DNA of 13,479 bases from an uncultured Bifidobacterium sp. (GTDB lineage: Bacteria; Actinomycetota; Actinomycetes; Actinomycetales; Bifidobacteriaceae). Numbering within the stretch: the first letter of the stretch is position 1; each line of letters opens with the position of its first letter. The stretch is taken from assembly GCA_937874315.1 (NCBI GenBank), contig CALNAE010000270.1, positions 1-13,479 of the forward strand. The letters are read 5' to 3'. The notes under the pieces are model-generated. The model had not been told where the DNA came from, made no database searches, and was given only the letters and a program-made list of their open reading frames with translations. The position numbers and the translations under genes were made by a program. Below, one piece after another: positions 1 through 6,883 of this stretch.

Positions 1-59
1 GTCGCACCTCGACATGGCATATCGCCGATCATGATTCGCGGACCACCACGGTCGACCAT

Positions 60-218
60 TTATTTTTTAGTAAACAAACCTTTGATGAAACCGAATACCG
101 CCGTGATGACGAACAGGATCAACGATAGCCAGAAGAGCCAAAGCAAACCTTTGAGCACCAAACCGGCTATGCCGCCGATTACCCACAGCAGCAGAAGCAG
201 CACGATCAACGTCAGCAT
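60..218 (-). CDS. small hydrophobic membrane protein, 52 aa
   Basis: The product is 52 residues, almost all hydrophobic. Two membrane segments are likely, roughly residues 2-22 and 25-46, joined by a short turn containing a Lys (VLKGLLW). It ends in a basic tail (KGLFTKK), which suggests the C-terminus lies on the cytoplasmic side. The start is well supported: AAGGAGG lies at 226-232 on the minus strand, 7 bases before the ATG at 218, the strongest Shine-Dalgarno match in the window. Small hydrophobic proteins of this kind are common in Actinobacteria and generally uncharacterised. I recognise no family and assign no function. The open frame on the opposite strand (31-273) is a composition shadow without comparable start signals. 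The gene is divergent from glyA, with 225 bases between the two starts. Confidence 0.75.
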   Translation of the reverse strand: MLTLIVLLLLLWVIGGIAGLVLKGLLWLFWLSLILFVITAVFGFIKGLFTKK

Positions 219-266
219 CTCTCCACCTCCTTGTCATCCGCGCTCTGCGAACGATTCGCTAAACAT

Positions 267-272
267 ATCATA
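267..272 (-). promoter_or_regulatory. possible -10 box for the small membrane protein gene
   Basis: TATGAT reads on the minus strand 48 bases upstream of the ATG at 218 and matches the TATAAT consensus in five of six positions. No convincing -35 hexamer lies 16-19 bases further upstream. The call rests on the -10 box and its position before a well-supported gene. Confidence 0.35.
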
Positions 273-364
273 GGAATGCCCGTTTGACCATGGGTTCGAC
301 CGGCACGACGCCAACGGCGTGATCACAACCGGGATGTACGGTCATGATTGAGTCCAGGGTCAAC

Positions 365-370
365 TACACT
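365..370 (+). promoter_or_regulatory. possible -10 box for glyA
   Basis: TACACT fits the TANNNT -10 pattern and would give a transcript start near 377, so a leader of about 67 bases containing the hairpin at 396-424. There is no good -35 element at the usual spacing. This is the best of several weak candidates. Confidence 0.25.
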
Positions 371-395
371 GAGGTACGTCACTGTCATCCACATC

Positions 396-424
396 GCCCG
401 GATGCGTGCGTGCATGCTCCGGGC
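396..424 (+). promoter_or_regulatory. hairpin in the glyA leader, just upstream of the ribosome binding site
   Basis: GCCCGGA (396-402) pairs perfectly with TCCGGGC (418-424). The interior continues the stem (404-408 with 413-417, one G-U pair, one bulged base), leaving a four-base loop. The structure ends 7 bases before the AAGGAG element at 432-437. Its stability and position suggest an effect on glyA translation or mRNA stability. I could not match it to a named riboswitch. Confidence 0.45.
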
Positions 425-443
425 ACGTCCCAAGGAGCATGTC

Positions 444-1763
444 ATGACCGAAACCCCGAGCAATGCCGTACTGGCGCAAACCGCCGGCGATCCGTTCAAC
501 TCCCCCATCGCCAAAGTCGATCCGCAGATCGCCTCGCTGTTGAACGCCGAACTCAGACGCCAGCAAGACGGTCTTGAGATGATCGCCTCGGAGAACTTCG
601 TTCCCAAGGCGGTGTTGCAGGCCCAAGGCTCGGTGTTGACGAACAAGTACGCGGAAGGATATCCGGGACGACGCTACTATGGCGGCTGTCAGGTCGTCGA
701 CCAGGTCGAGCAGCTGGCGCAGGAGCGCGCCAAGTCACTGTTCAAGGCCGAATACGCCAACGTGCAGCCGCATTCCGGCGCGCAGGCCAACGCCGCCGTC
801 TATCAGGCGCTCGTCAAGCCCGGAGACACGATTTTGGGACTCGCGCTCGATCATGGCGGCCATCTGACGCATGGCATGCGCATCAACTTCTCGGGGCGCT
901 TCTACAACGCCGAATCCTATGGCGTGAATCCCGAGACCTACCGCATCGATCCGGAGATCATACGCCAGCGCGCGCTTGAAACCCATCCGAAGCTCATCAT
1001 CGGCGGTTGGAGCGCCTATCCTCGCATCGAGGATTTCGCCGCCATGAAGCAGATCGCCGACGAGGTCGGTGCGAAGTTCTGGGTCGATATGGCCCATTTC
1101 GCCGGTCTGGTCGCCACGGGCCTGCATCCCAGTCCAGTCCCCTTCGCCGACGTCGTCTCCTCCACCGCTCACAAAACGCTGGGCGGTCCCCGCTCCGGTT
1201 TCATCCTCGCCAAGGAGGAATACGCGAAGAAACTTAATTCCGCGGTCTTCCCCGGTCAGCAGGGAGGCCCGTTGATGCACATCGTCGCCGCAAAGGCCGT
1301 TGCCTTTGCACTCGCGGCAACCCCGGAGTTCAAGGATCGCATGCAACGCACGCTGGATGGCGCGAAGATTCTGGCCGAACGTCTGAACGCCGAAGACGTG
1401 AAGGCCAATAATATTTCGCTGCTCACCGGAGGCACTGACGTGCATCTGGTGATGGTCGATCTGCGGCACAGCGAACTGGACGGCAAGCAGGGCGAGAATC
1501 TGCTGGCCGACTGCGGCATCACCATCAATCGCAACACGGTGCCGTTCGACCCACGCCCGGCCTCCATCGCCTCGGGGCTGCGCATCGGCACCTCGGCGCT
1601 GGCCACGCGCGGCTTCGGTGAAGAACAGTATCGCGAAGTCGCGGACATCATCGGCATCGCACTCGCCCAAGGACTCGACGCGGACACGGAGGCGCTGCGC
1701 GCCCGGGTGAGCAAGCTCACCGAGGACTTCCCTCTGTATCCTTCGCTTGATCAGGTCGACTAG
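444..1763 (+). CDS. glyA: serine hydroxymethyltransferase
   Basis: This PLP-dependent enzyme interconverts serine and glycine while charging tetrahydrofolate to 5,10-methylene-THF, the main source of one-carbon units. The 439 residues are slightly above the usual bacterial length. The N-terminal GLEMIASENF and TNKYAEGYPG motifs (about 43-75), the PLP-binding VDMAHFAG (214-221, with D215 and H218) and the Schiff-base lysine K244 in STAHKTLGGPRSG are all present. The TLRGPRGG form usual in the family is TLGGPRSG here, a conservative variant. The frame is open back to a GTG at 348, but the ATG at 444 is chosen because AAGGAG (432-437) precedes it by 6 bases and the conserved sequence begins soon after. 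It appears monocistronic: a hairpin and a convergent gene follow. Confidence 0.97.
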   Translation: MTETPSNAVLAQTAGDPFNSPIAKVDPQIASLLNAELRRQQDGLEMIASENFVPKAVLQAQGSVLTNKYAEGYPGRRYYGGCQVVDQVEQLAQERAKSLFKAEYANVQPHSGAQANAAVYQALVKPGDTILGLALDHGGHLTHGMRINFSGRFYNAESYGVNPETYRIDPEIIRQRALETHPKLIIGGWSAYPRIEDFAAMKQIADEVGAKFWVDMAHFAGLVATGLHPSPVPFADVVSSTAHKTLGGPRSGFILAKEEYAKKLNSAVFPGQQGGPLMHIVAAKAVAFALAATPEFKDRMQRTLDGAKILAERLNAEDVKANNISLLTGGTDVHLVMVDLRHSELDGKQGENLLADCGITINRNTVPFDPRPASIASGLRIGTSALATRGFGEEQYREVADIIGIALAQGLDADTEALRARVSKLTEDFPLYPSLDQVD

Positions 1764-1798
1764 ACGCGGATCGACTCAACAGAGCTATTCAGATACGC

Positions 1799-1833
1799 GA
1801 AGACCCGCGGAGCGCGATCGCCCGCGGGTCTTC
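1799..1833. terminator. bidirectional hairpin between convergent glyA and the DUF3052 gene
   Basis: A perfect 12-base stem, GAAGACCCGCGG (1799-1810) with CCGCGGGTCTTC (1822-1833), encloses an 11-base loop. It lies 35 bases after the glyA stop and 6 bases beyond the DUF3052 stop, in the intergenic gap between two convergent genes. Neither side has a U-tract, so it fits the U-poor terminators or 3'-end stabilisers seen in GC-rich Actinobacteria. Confidence 0.7.
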
Positions 1834-1839
1834 TGCCAA

Positions 1840-2259
1840 TCAGCGGCCTTTGCCGAAGGCACGCAACCGCACGCCATTCCAGTCAGGAGCAACGGTGAGT
1901 GGCGTCAACGCGTTCATACCGGCGGTTTTCGCCGCCGACATGATGACGCTGGCGCTCGCCGCCCCCGTGCGACCGGGCTTGGGCGTCACGATCCAGAGCG
2001 GGTTGCCGTTCGCAAGCACGCTGGAGGCATCGACGATGGTGTCGGCGAGACTATCTTCGTCGTCGCCGTCGCGCCACCAGATGATGGCACCATCGACCGG
2101 TGACTCCTCGTAGTCCTCGTCCACCAGTTCTTCCCCGGTCAGAGCCTCGAGCTTCGTGCGGATCGAATCGTTGACGTCATCATCCCAGAGCCATTCTTGA
2201 ATAATGTCTCCGGAGTGGAATCCGAATTCTTCAGCGTTTTGAGATGCCGTTTCATTCAC
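1840..2259 (-). CDS. DUF3052 family protein
   Basis: This is a 139-residue acidic soluble protein of the actinobacterial DUF3052 family, function unknown. Typical features are a start near FGFHSGDIIQE (12-22), the acidic segment DDDVNDSIR, TGEELVDEDYEE (41-52), the tryptophan motif IIWWRDGDDED (59-69), WIVTPKPGR (89-97) and a C-terminal APDWNGVRL (124-132). I choose the GTG at 2259 over the upstream ATG at 2313 for two reasons. The 18 extra residues are hydrophobic and unlike the family N-terminus. The -10-like TATATT also sits exactly 7 bases before this GTG, which fits leaderless translation. No Shine-Dalgarno sequence is visible. It lies downstream of the YlbL-type protease on the same strand, 69 bases away, so partial co-transcription is possible. 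Confidence 0.88.
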   Translation of the reverse strand: MNETASQNAEEFGFHSGDIIQEWLWDDDVNDSIRTKLEALTGEELVDEDYEESPVDGAIIWWRDGDDEDSLADTIVDASSVLANGNPLWIVTPKPGRTGAASASVIMSAAKTAGMNALTPLTVAPDWNGVRLRAFGKGR

Positions 2260-2266
2260 GATGAAC

Positions 2267-2272
2267 AATATA
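2267..2272 (-). promoter_or_regulatory. -10 box for a likely leaderless DUF3052 transcript
   Basis: TATATT on the minus strand is separated from the GTG at 2259 by 7 bases, so transcription would start at or next to the start codon. No clear -35 match lies at 17-18 bases. Leaderless mRNAs with this geometry are frequent in Actinobacteria. That this one is leaderless is an inference. Confidence 0.45.
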
Positions 2273-2328
2273 GCAAGAAGCAACGAACTGTGCGTAACGT
2301 CCATGTCCTCCATGGCCCAATATCGGTG

Positions 2329-3288
2329 TTATTTTACGCTCGCCGTGCAGTGCGGCAGAGATGAGCCCTTCCCTTGGCCGATGGCCAGCAACGCACTGTA
2401 GGCATCGGCCAATGTGGTTACCCGCACGTCCCGCAGCCCTTGAGGAACATGCCCCACAACCTCCGAGCAATTCGACTGCGGGGCGAGGAACCATGTCGCG
2501 CCATCGCGCCTGGCTCCCAGCATCTTGAGTCGAATGCCGCCAATCTTACCCACCCTGCCCTGCGCGTCGATCGTTCCCGTCCCCGCGATGGTTTTGCCGC
2601 CCGTCTCACTGCGAGCGGTGAGCTTGTCGAGCACGCCGAGCGCATACATCATCCCCGCGGATGGACCACCGATGTCATCGACGTGCATGGATATCTTGAT
2701 CCCGCGCGTGTCGATACCCATCGACCGTGCATAGGCCAGTGCGGCCTTGGCCGAAGACTGCTGGGAACCCGACATCTCTTTGCGCTGTTCCTTCACGTAT
2801 TGCGTGGAGCTCTGTCCTATCGGGAACACCACCTCGCTGGGGGTCACCGTGCGACGCGGATTCATCCAGGCGATCAGCGCCTCGGCGTTGGTGACCGGAT
2901 ATTCGGGTGTGCCCGACGCGTTGACGGTCAGCAGCAACAGCTTTCCGGTATCCGTATATACCGCAGTGCGCCCGCCGGATATGGAGATCACGGCCGTGCC
3001 ATCCCGCGATCCCAGCACGTTCTGTGTTGGCCCCGGCGCCTCGATGACATAGGCGCTGGGCAACACCAATATCACGGCGCACAGTACGCAGCAGCATGAC
3101 CCGGCGAAGAATCCGAAGGAATGGGTACCGAAATATCTTCGAATTCCTGTATATGTCCGTCCTATCCACGAGGTGGATTCGGTGGATACATCATGCGGAT
3201 GATCTGTCTGTTCCTGCGGCATAGCCGTTTCCACGTCGATCCGTTCACTGTCGTCTTGGCGATACCCGCGATTGCTGTGCATAGGCAT
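2329..3288 (-). CDS. membrane-anchored Lon-like serine protease, YlbL family, without a PDZ domain
   Basis: This 319-residue protein has one N-terminal membrane segment (about 58-80) after a hydrophilic cytoplasmic stretch. An extracytoplasmic region opens with the family signature IEAPGPTQNVLG (82-93). A Lon-type (S16) proteolytic domain occupies about 197-275. The Ser-Lys dyad is visible: S210 in GGPSAG, and K255 in IGGIRLK, which aligns with the Lon catalytic lysine. Family members normally carry a PDZ domain between the MxxSQ motif (here 172-176) and the Lon domain. Here only about 20 residues separate them, so PDZ is missing. In Bacillus, YlbL is a protease that degrades a cell-division inhibitor. 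The start is uncertain: the ATG at 3288, or the ATG at 3282, which lies 6 bases after TACTAT. Divergent from the DUF2342 gene. Confidence 0.88.
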   Translation of the reverse strand: MPMHSNRGYRQDDSERIDVETAMPQEQTDHPHDVSTESTSWIGRTYTGIRRYFGTHSFGFFAGSCCCVLCAVILVLPSAYVIEAPGPTQNVLGSRDGTAVISISGGRTAVYTDTGKLLLLTVNASGTPEYPVTNAEALIAWMNPRRTVTPSEVVFPIGQSSTQYVKEQRKEMSGSQQSSAKAALAYARSMGIDTRGIKISMHVDDIGGPSAGMMYALGVLDKLTARSETGGKTIAGTGTIDAQGRVGKIGGIRLKMLGARRDGATWFLAPQSNCSEVVGHVPQGLRDVRVTTLADAYSALLAIGQGKGSSLPHCTASVK

Positions 3289-3294
3289 ATAGTA
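3289..3294 (-). promoter_or_regulatory. possible -10 box for the Lon-like protease gene
   Basis: TACTAT (minus strand) abuts the ATG at 3288 and lies exactly 6 bases before the in-frame ATG at 3282. If it is the -10 box, the mRNA is leaderless and starts at 3282, making the protein 317 residues. There is no good -35 element. Confidence 0.35.
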
Positions 3295-3395
3295 TGCGTC
3301 ATCCCCTGACCGAACGCTGACAGGTCACGAGCCGCCGATAGGAGAAGCTCACAGCAAGATATCGCCTGTCTACACGTGTTGTCCTCAGCGAAATC

Positions 3396-3424
3396 TTTAG
3401 ACTGATGGAGAATGGTAATACGGT
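3396..3424 (+). promoter_or_regulatory. possible promoter of the DUF2342 gene
   Basis: TTTAGA (3396-3401) and TACGGT (3419-3424) are separated by 17 bases and partly match -35 and -10 hexamers. They lie 46 bases before the ATG at 3470, inside the 181-base divergent intergenic region. Apart from this I see no other structure in that region. Confidence 0.3.
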
Positions 3425-3469
3425 TAGGACGAACGGCGACGCAACAACACGATGGGAAGATGACGAGAC

Positions 3470-5155
3470 ATGGACGACAATGCGATTCATCAATGGCTGA
3501 TCGACTGCTTTGGCCAAATTCAGGGAGAGATCGCGTGGAATCAGCTTTCCCAGCTCCCACAGGAGGTGCGCGATCAGTTGATGCACCAGGATTCCAGCAA
3601 ACTGCCGAAACCTGATGACGTGCGCGCGTTGATGCAGGCGTTCTCCGGCGGCGGACTCAACTCCGTCAACGACATGGAACACACCATCGAACAGGGCCCG
3701 GTGAACGTGAAACTCGCCACCTCGATAGCCCTGCAGCAGGCCAATGCGGATGGTTCCGAACAGAGTGTGAACGCCAAGGACGCCCAAGCGGTTCGACAGG
3801 CGATGAGCGAGGCGAATCTGTGGCTGGACAGCGTATGCGACGTCGCACCGGCCAAGGGCGAACCTCAGGTGCTGACCCGCGCCGGTTGGGTCGAGGCGAC
3901 GTTAGGGGCATGGGCACGTTTCGCGGCCCCCGTCGCCCAATCGATGAACGATGCTCTGGCCGCCGTAATCACCGACCGGCTGGGCAGCGAATTCGGAGGC
4001 GAAATCGCCGGGATCTTTGCCGGTCCCGTGCCAATCCCCATTCCCGAGGGAATGAAAGACCCGGGCAAACTCATCCGACTGCTGGGCAATACGTCGTTCT
4101 CAATGCAGTTGGGGCACGCCGCAGGCGATCTGTCCCAGAGCGTGCGCGGGAGTTTCGATCAGGGCGTTGCGCTGCTCGACAACACCGCCGGTGCCATCAT
4201 CGCCCAGAATGCGGTTGCCTACGCGCGCTCGCTCGGCATCGATGAACACGAGGTACTCGCGTTCATTGCCTTGCAGGAGCTGGCCCATGCGCGCCTCTTC
4301 GCGGCGGTGCCATGGCTGATGCCACGGTTCGAGGCTCTGATCGGCAAGTACGCTCGCGGCGTCGACATCGATCTCGACGCCATGGAGGAGCAGCTGCGCG
4401 ACGCGGGCGCGATGGATCCCGAGTCCATCTCGGCCGCGGTGAATCTGTCGAACGTCGGCATATCCGACAGTCCGGAGCAACAGGAGGCACTCAAGGGTCT
4501 CGAAACCATGCTCGCACTGGTGGAGGGCTGGGTCGATGCGGTCACCAGTCGTGCCGGTATGGCGCATCTTGAGCATATCGAGCAACTGCGTGAAATGCTC
4601 AGGCGTGAACGCGCCGTGGGTGGGCCTGCGGAACGGACCTTCGAGTCGTTGATCGGCTTACAGCTGCGACCGAAACGCATTCGCGAGGCCGCGACCCTCT
4701 GGGAACGGATCGGCACCGAAGAAGGCACGAAGGCCCGCGACGCCATGTGGTCACACCCGGATCTGCTGCCCACACTACCGACGGAGGCCTGCGAGCATCC
4801 CGCACAGGGCGCGGGGAACACGGCCGATGCAGCCGACAAGACGAATCGGCAAGACGCACGCGAGCCCGTCGACTGGGACGCGGAACTGAGCAAGCTGCTC
4901 AACGACGAGGACGGATCCAAGGCAGCTGACGGGAATGCCGAAGGCGCCACCGCGATGCCGGAGACGGCGGAATCACCGGAATCACCGGCTCGACCCGACA
5001 CGTCGAACCCACCCGAATCCGCCGGTTCGCCCAATGCCCCGACTGCCGGAGGTTCGCACCAAGACGGTTCTTCGGACGATAACTCATCCGACTCCGACCC
5101 CGCCCCCGACTCGCCAGACTCGCCAGACGGCAATCCGCCGACGAATCGTCGATAA
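3470..5155 (+). CDS. DUF2342 zinc-metalloprotease-family protein (putative hydrolase) with disordered C-terminal tail
   Basis: This 561-residue protein belongs to the actinobacterial DUF2342 group often labelled 'zinc-dependent metalloprotease' or 'putative hydrolase'. The core is residues 1-440. Family landmarks are GPVPIPIP (186-192), the active-site-like helix ALQELAHARLF (267-277), VEGWVD (351-356) and GLQLRPKRIREAATLW (396-411). The core ends with the conserved DAMWSHPDLLP (424-434). The HExxH motif appears as QELAH: E270 and H273 are kept and the first His is Gln269, so zinc binding is doubtful. As I recall, a branch of the family shares this loss. Residues 441-561 are an acidic Ser/Pro/Asp-rich tail with ESPESP and SPDSPD repeats. 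The likely SD is GGGAAG (3454-3459), 10 bases before the ATG. Next to a YlbL gene, as in mycobacteria. Confidence 0.88.
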   Translation: MDDNAIHQWLIDCFGQIQGEIAWNQLSQLPQEVRDQLMHQDSSKLPKPDDVRALMQAFSGGGLNSVNDMEHTIEQGPVNVKLATSIALQQANADGSEQSVNAKDAQAVRQAMSEANLWLDSVCDVAPAKGEPQVLTRAGWVEATLGAWARFAAPVAQSMNDALAAVITDRLGSEFGGEIAGIFAGPVPIPIPEGMKDPGKLIRLLGNTSFSMQLGHAAGDLSQSVRGSFDQGVALLDNTAGAIIAQNAVAYARSLGIDEHEVLAFIALQELAHARLFAAVPWLMPRFEALIGKYARGVDIDLDAMEEQLRDAGAMDPESISAAVNLSNVGISDSPEQQEALKGLETMLALVEGWVDAVTSRAGMAHLEHIEQLREMLRRERAVGGPAERTFESLIGLQLRPKRIREAATLWERIGTEEGTKARDAMWSHPDLLPTLPTEACEHPAQGAGNTADAADKTNRQDAREPVDWDAELSKLLNDEDGSKAADGNAEGATAMPETAESPESPARPDTSNPPESAGSPNAPTAGGSHQDGSSDDNSSDSDPAPDSPDSPDGNPPTNRR

Positions 5156-5215
5156 CCCGGCGCCCTACATCCGTATCCTCGGATCGTCCATGCTGCGCAC
5201 CTGTGCGCTCACGTC

Positions 5216-5243
5216 GCCGGGCACACCCACAGCCGGGCACACC
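5216..5243. repeat. two 12-base direct repeats in the intergenic gap
   Basis: GCCGGGCACACC occurs at 5216-5227 and again at 5232-5243, 4 bases apart, in the 119-base gap between two convergent genes. The second copy forms the left arm of the hairpin at 5232-5265. Confidence 0.6.
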
Positions 5244-5265
5244 TGCACGTCATCCGTGTGCCGGC
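5232..5265. terminator. possible bidirectional terminator hairpin
   Basis: GCCGG-CACAC (5232-5242, one bulged G) pairs with GTGTGCCGGC (5256-5265), giving ten base pairs and a 13-base loop. It lies 10 bases beyond the helicase stop and 77 bases after the DUF2342 stop. No U-tract. Confidence 0.45.
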
Positions 5266-5274
5266 ACCGCGCAC

Positions 5275-6783
5275 CTATGCCAGGAAACGGCTCGGCGAAC
5301 GCAATATCCCGCTTGTGCCTTCCTTCCGCCTGGCATAGGAGAGATTCAACGTGTCCTCGGCGCGTGTGACGCCGACGTACATCAGTCTGCGTTCCTCCTC
5401 AAGCTCATCGCCAGAACCGGGGGACCCAAAGGGCATCAGACCTTCAGAACACCCGACGATGAACACGTGCTTGAACTCCAGGCCCTTCGCGGCATGAATC
5501 GTCGAAATGGTGACACCGTGAGCGTCGGCCCCCAAACCCATCGATTCGAGCATCGCCTGCCGAGCCTGACTGTCCTCGTCGATCTCGGAACCCTGCCAGG
5601 AGGCGTCCCTGCGCACGCGGAAACGCAACCCTCGTCCCTTCAGCTCTCTGCATATCAGCCGTTGCTGTGCGTTGATGCGCGTCAGGATGGCGATATCGGC
5701 GGGATCGGCACCTTGGGTAATCATGCGCTCGATACGCGCCGCGATTCCCTGCGCCTCCTGGTCGTCATCGTCGAATGCGGTTCTGAGCACCCGACGCCCT
5801 TTCCCACGGACGGGTTGGAGTCTCAGATAATCCTCGCGTTGCTCCGCCCGGGACAACACTCGATTCGCGCAGGCAACGACATTGGGCGTGGAACGGTAGT
5901 CGGTGCTCAGGTTGATGTCGGCGGACAACGGCGCGAATTCATCGCCGAAGGCCAACAGATCATAACTGCTGGCACCGGCGAAGGAATAGATGGTCTGCGC
6001 GGGGTCGCCCACGACGCAGACGTTGCGATTCCCATCGAGCCATCGGGTCATCAATCGGTGTTGCAACGGTGAGATGTCCTGATATTCATCCACCGTAAGC
6101 CAACCTATCGTGGCACGAATCGAAGCTGCGGCCTCCTCAAAATCGTCGAGGATATGGCACACGACGAGCAGGATATCGTCGAAATCGATTTCTCCTCTGG
6201 AAGTCTTCTCCTGCTCATACGCGGTGTAGGTGTCGCAGAACCGAGTCACATCCATCGCCGCCGGCGGCTGGCGATGCGTTGCCGCACATACCCGTGGATA
6301 ATCGGCCGGCGCGATCAACGAGACCTTCGCCCAGTTGATCTCCGCCTGGATGTCGCGCACCTCCAGATCGGAGAACTGATCGTTGGAGCTCACACGCCGG
6401 ATGCCGCGCGCGACCAGCTCGCGCGGGTCCTTGACCAATCGAGGAAACGGCGCCTCGCAGATATCGGGCCACACCGAACGCAGCTGCCGTAACGCCGCGG
6501 AATGGAAAGTCGCGGCGGTAACCGAATCGCCTATGCCCAATGCGGTGAGCCGGGAACGCATTTCCGCTGCCGCCTTCACGGAGAACGTCACCGCGAGCGC
6601 ACGCGAAGGCTCCCAACGGCCCGATGCGCAGGCGTATGCGATGCGCCGCGTGATCGTTCTGGTCTTGCCCGCCCCCGCCACGGCTATGATACGTACCGGT
6701 CCATCGGTGGCGGTCGCGGCAGCGCGTTGTGTCTCGTCCAGACCGTCCAGAATCCCCTGCGCCGATGAAATCATGTCTCCCAT
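5275..6783 (-). CDS. UvrD/UvrD2-like superfamily 1 DNA helicase, compact
   Basis: An SF1A ATP-dependent 3'-5' DNA helicase of about 502 residues, most like actinobacterial UvrD2. Motifs in order: Q motif LDETQRAAA; Walker A AVAGAGKT (about 34-41); motif Ia TFSVKAAAEM; TFHSAAL; Walker B DEYQD (about 231-235); motif III GDPAQTIYSFAGA; motif IV STDYRST; motif V TISTIHAAKGLEF; motif VI EERRLMYVGVTRAED. All ATPase motifs look intact. Only about 30 residues separate RFRVRRD from motif V, where UvrD-type enzymes have a much longer 2B subdomain. The protein ends at SPSRFLA with no HRDC or zinc-binding extension, so it is far shorter than mycobacterial UvrD2 (about 700 aa). Possible starts are GTG 6795, ATG 6783 and ATG 6774, none with a good SD. 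Its gene is divergent from the phosphotransferase-fold gene and convergent with DUF2342. Confidence 0.92.
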   Translation of the reverse strand: MGDMISSAQGILDGLDETQRAAATATDGPVRIIAVAGAGKTRTITRRIAYACASGRWEPSRALAVTFSVKAAAEMRSRLTALGIGDSVTAATFHSAALRQLRSVWPDICEAPFPRLVKDPRELVARGIRRVSSNDQFSDLEVRDIQAEINWAKVSLIAPADYPRVCAATHRQPPAAMDVTRFCDTYTAYEQEKTSRGEIDFDDILLVVCHILDDFEEAAASIRATIGWLTVDEYQDISPLQHRLMTRWLDGNRNVCVVGDPAQTIYSFAGASSYDLLAFGDEFAPLSADINLSTDYRSTPNVVACANRVLSRAEQREDYLRLQPVRGKGRRVLRTAFDDDDQEAQGIAARIERMITQGADPADIAILTRINAQQRLICRELKGRGLRFRVRRDASWQGSEIDEDSQARQAMLESMGLGADAHGVTISTIHAAKGLEFKHVFIVGCSEGLMPFGSPGSGDELEEERRLMYVGVTRAEDTLNLSYARRKEGTSGILRSPSRFLA

Positions 6784-6871
6784 TCTTGCAGTCACACTGC
6801 ATATCTCGGTGAATCGGCGGAAAATCGCCCCACAGGGTAGCGGGATACTCGTTTCGGGCGTGGTGATGTAT

Positions 6872-6877
6872 TAGTGT
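6872..6877 (+). promoter_or_regulatory. -10 box for a likely leaderless phosphotransferase-fold gene
   Basis: TAGTGT fits TANNNT and is followed by 6 bases and then the GTG at 6884. With no Shine-Dalgarno sequence in front of the GTG, a leaderless transcript is the simplest reading. No clear -35 element. Confidence 0.4.
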
Positions 6878-6883
6878 GGAACT

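Noticed and set aside
1..59. Possible end of another gene at the left edge
   Set aside because: No frame with recognisable sequence; I see nothing supportable in these bases.
31..273. 80-codon plus-strand frame over the small membrane protein
   Set aside because: Polar composition without features. The minus-strand frame has a far better ribosome binding site and a coherent membrane protein.
308..326. Small ACGCC/GGCGT inverted repeat and GTGATCAC palindrome between the divergent promoters
   Set aside because: Short palindromes at this size are expected by chance in GC-rich DNA. Nothing else links them to a regulator.
348..443. Upstream in-frame extension of glyA from GTG 348
   Set aside because: The 32 extra residues are not family-like, and the AAGGAG element and leader hairpin lie inside it.
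371..443. A ZTP, THF or glycine riboswitch ahead of glyA
   Set aside because: Only a simple hairpin is visible; the region is too short and lacks the conserved cores I know for these classes.
735..1670. 311-codon open frame on the minus strand inside glyA
   Set aside because: It lies wholly antisense to a gene with complete SHMT motifs, has no start signal and shows no family resemblance. Long antisense frames are expected in GC-rich coding DNA.
2374..3099. 241-codon plus-strand frame opposite the Lon-like protease
   Set aside because: Arg/His-rich shadow of the minus-strand gene, which has a membrane anchor and the Ser-Lys dyad.
4219..5133. 304-codon minus-strand frame, very Ser-rich, inside the DUF2342 gene
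   Set aside because: The Ser-rich composition is the reverse complement of the GC-rich core and acidic tail codons. No ribosome binding site or domain.
5203..6072. 289-codon plus-strand frame antisense to the helicase
   Set aside because: It covers the helicase region with all SF1 motifs on the other strand; no domain recognised in the plus-strand translation.
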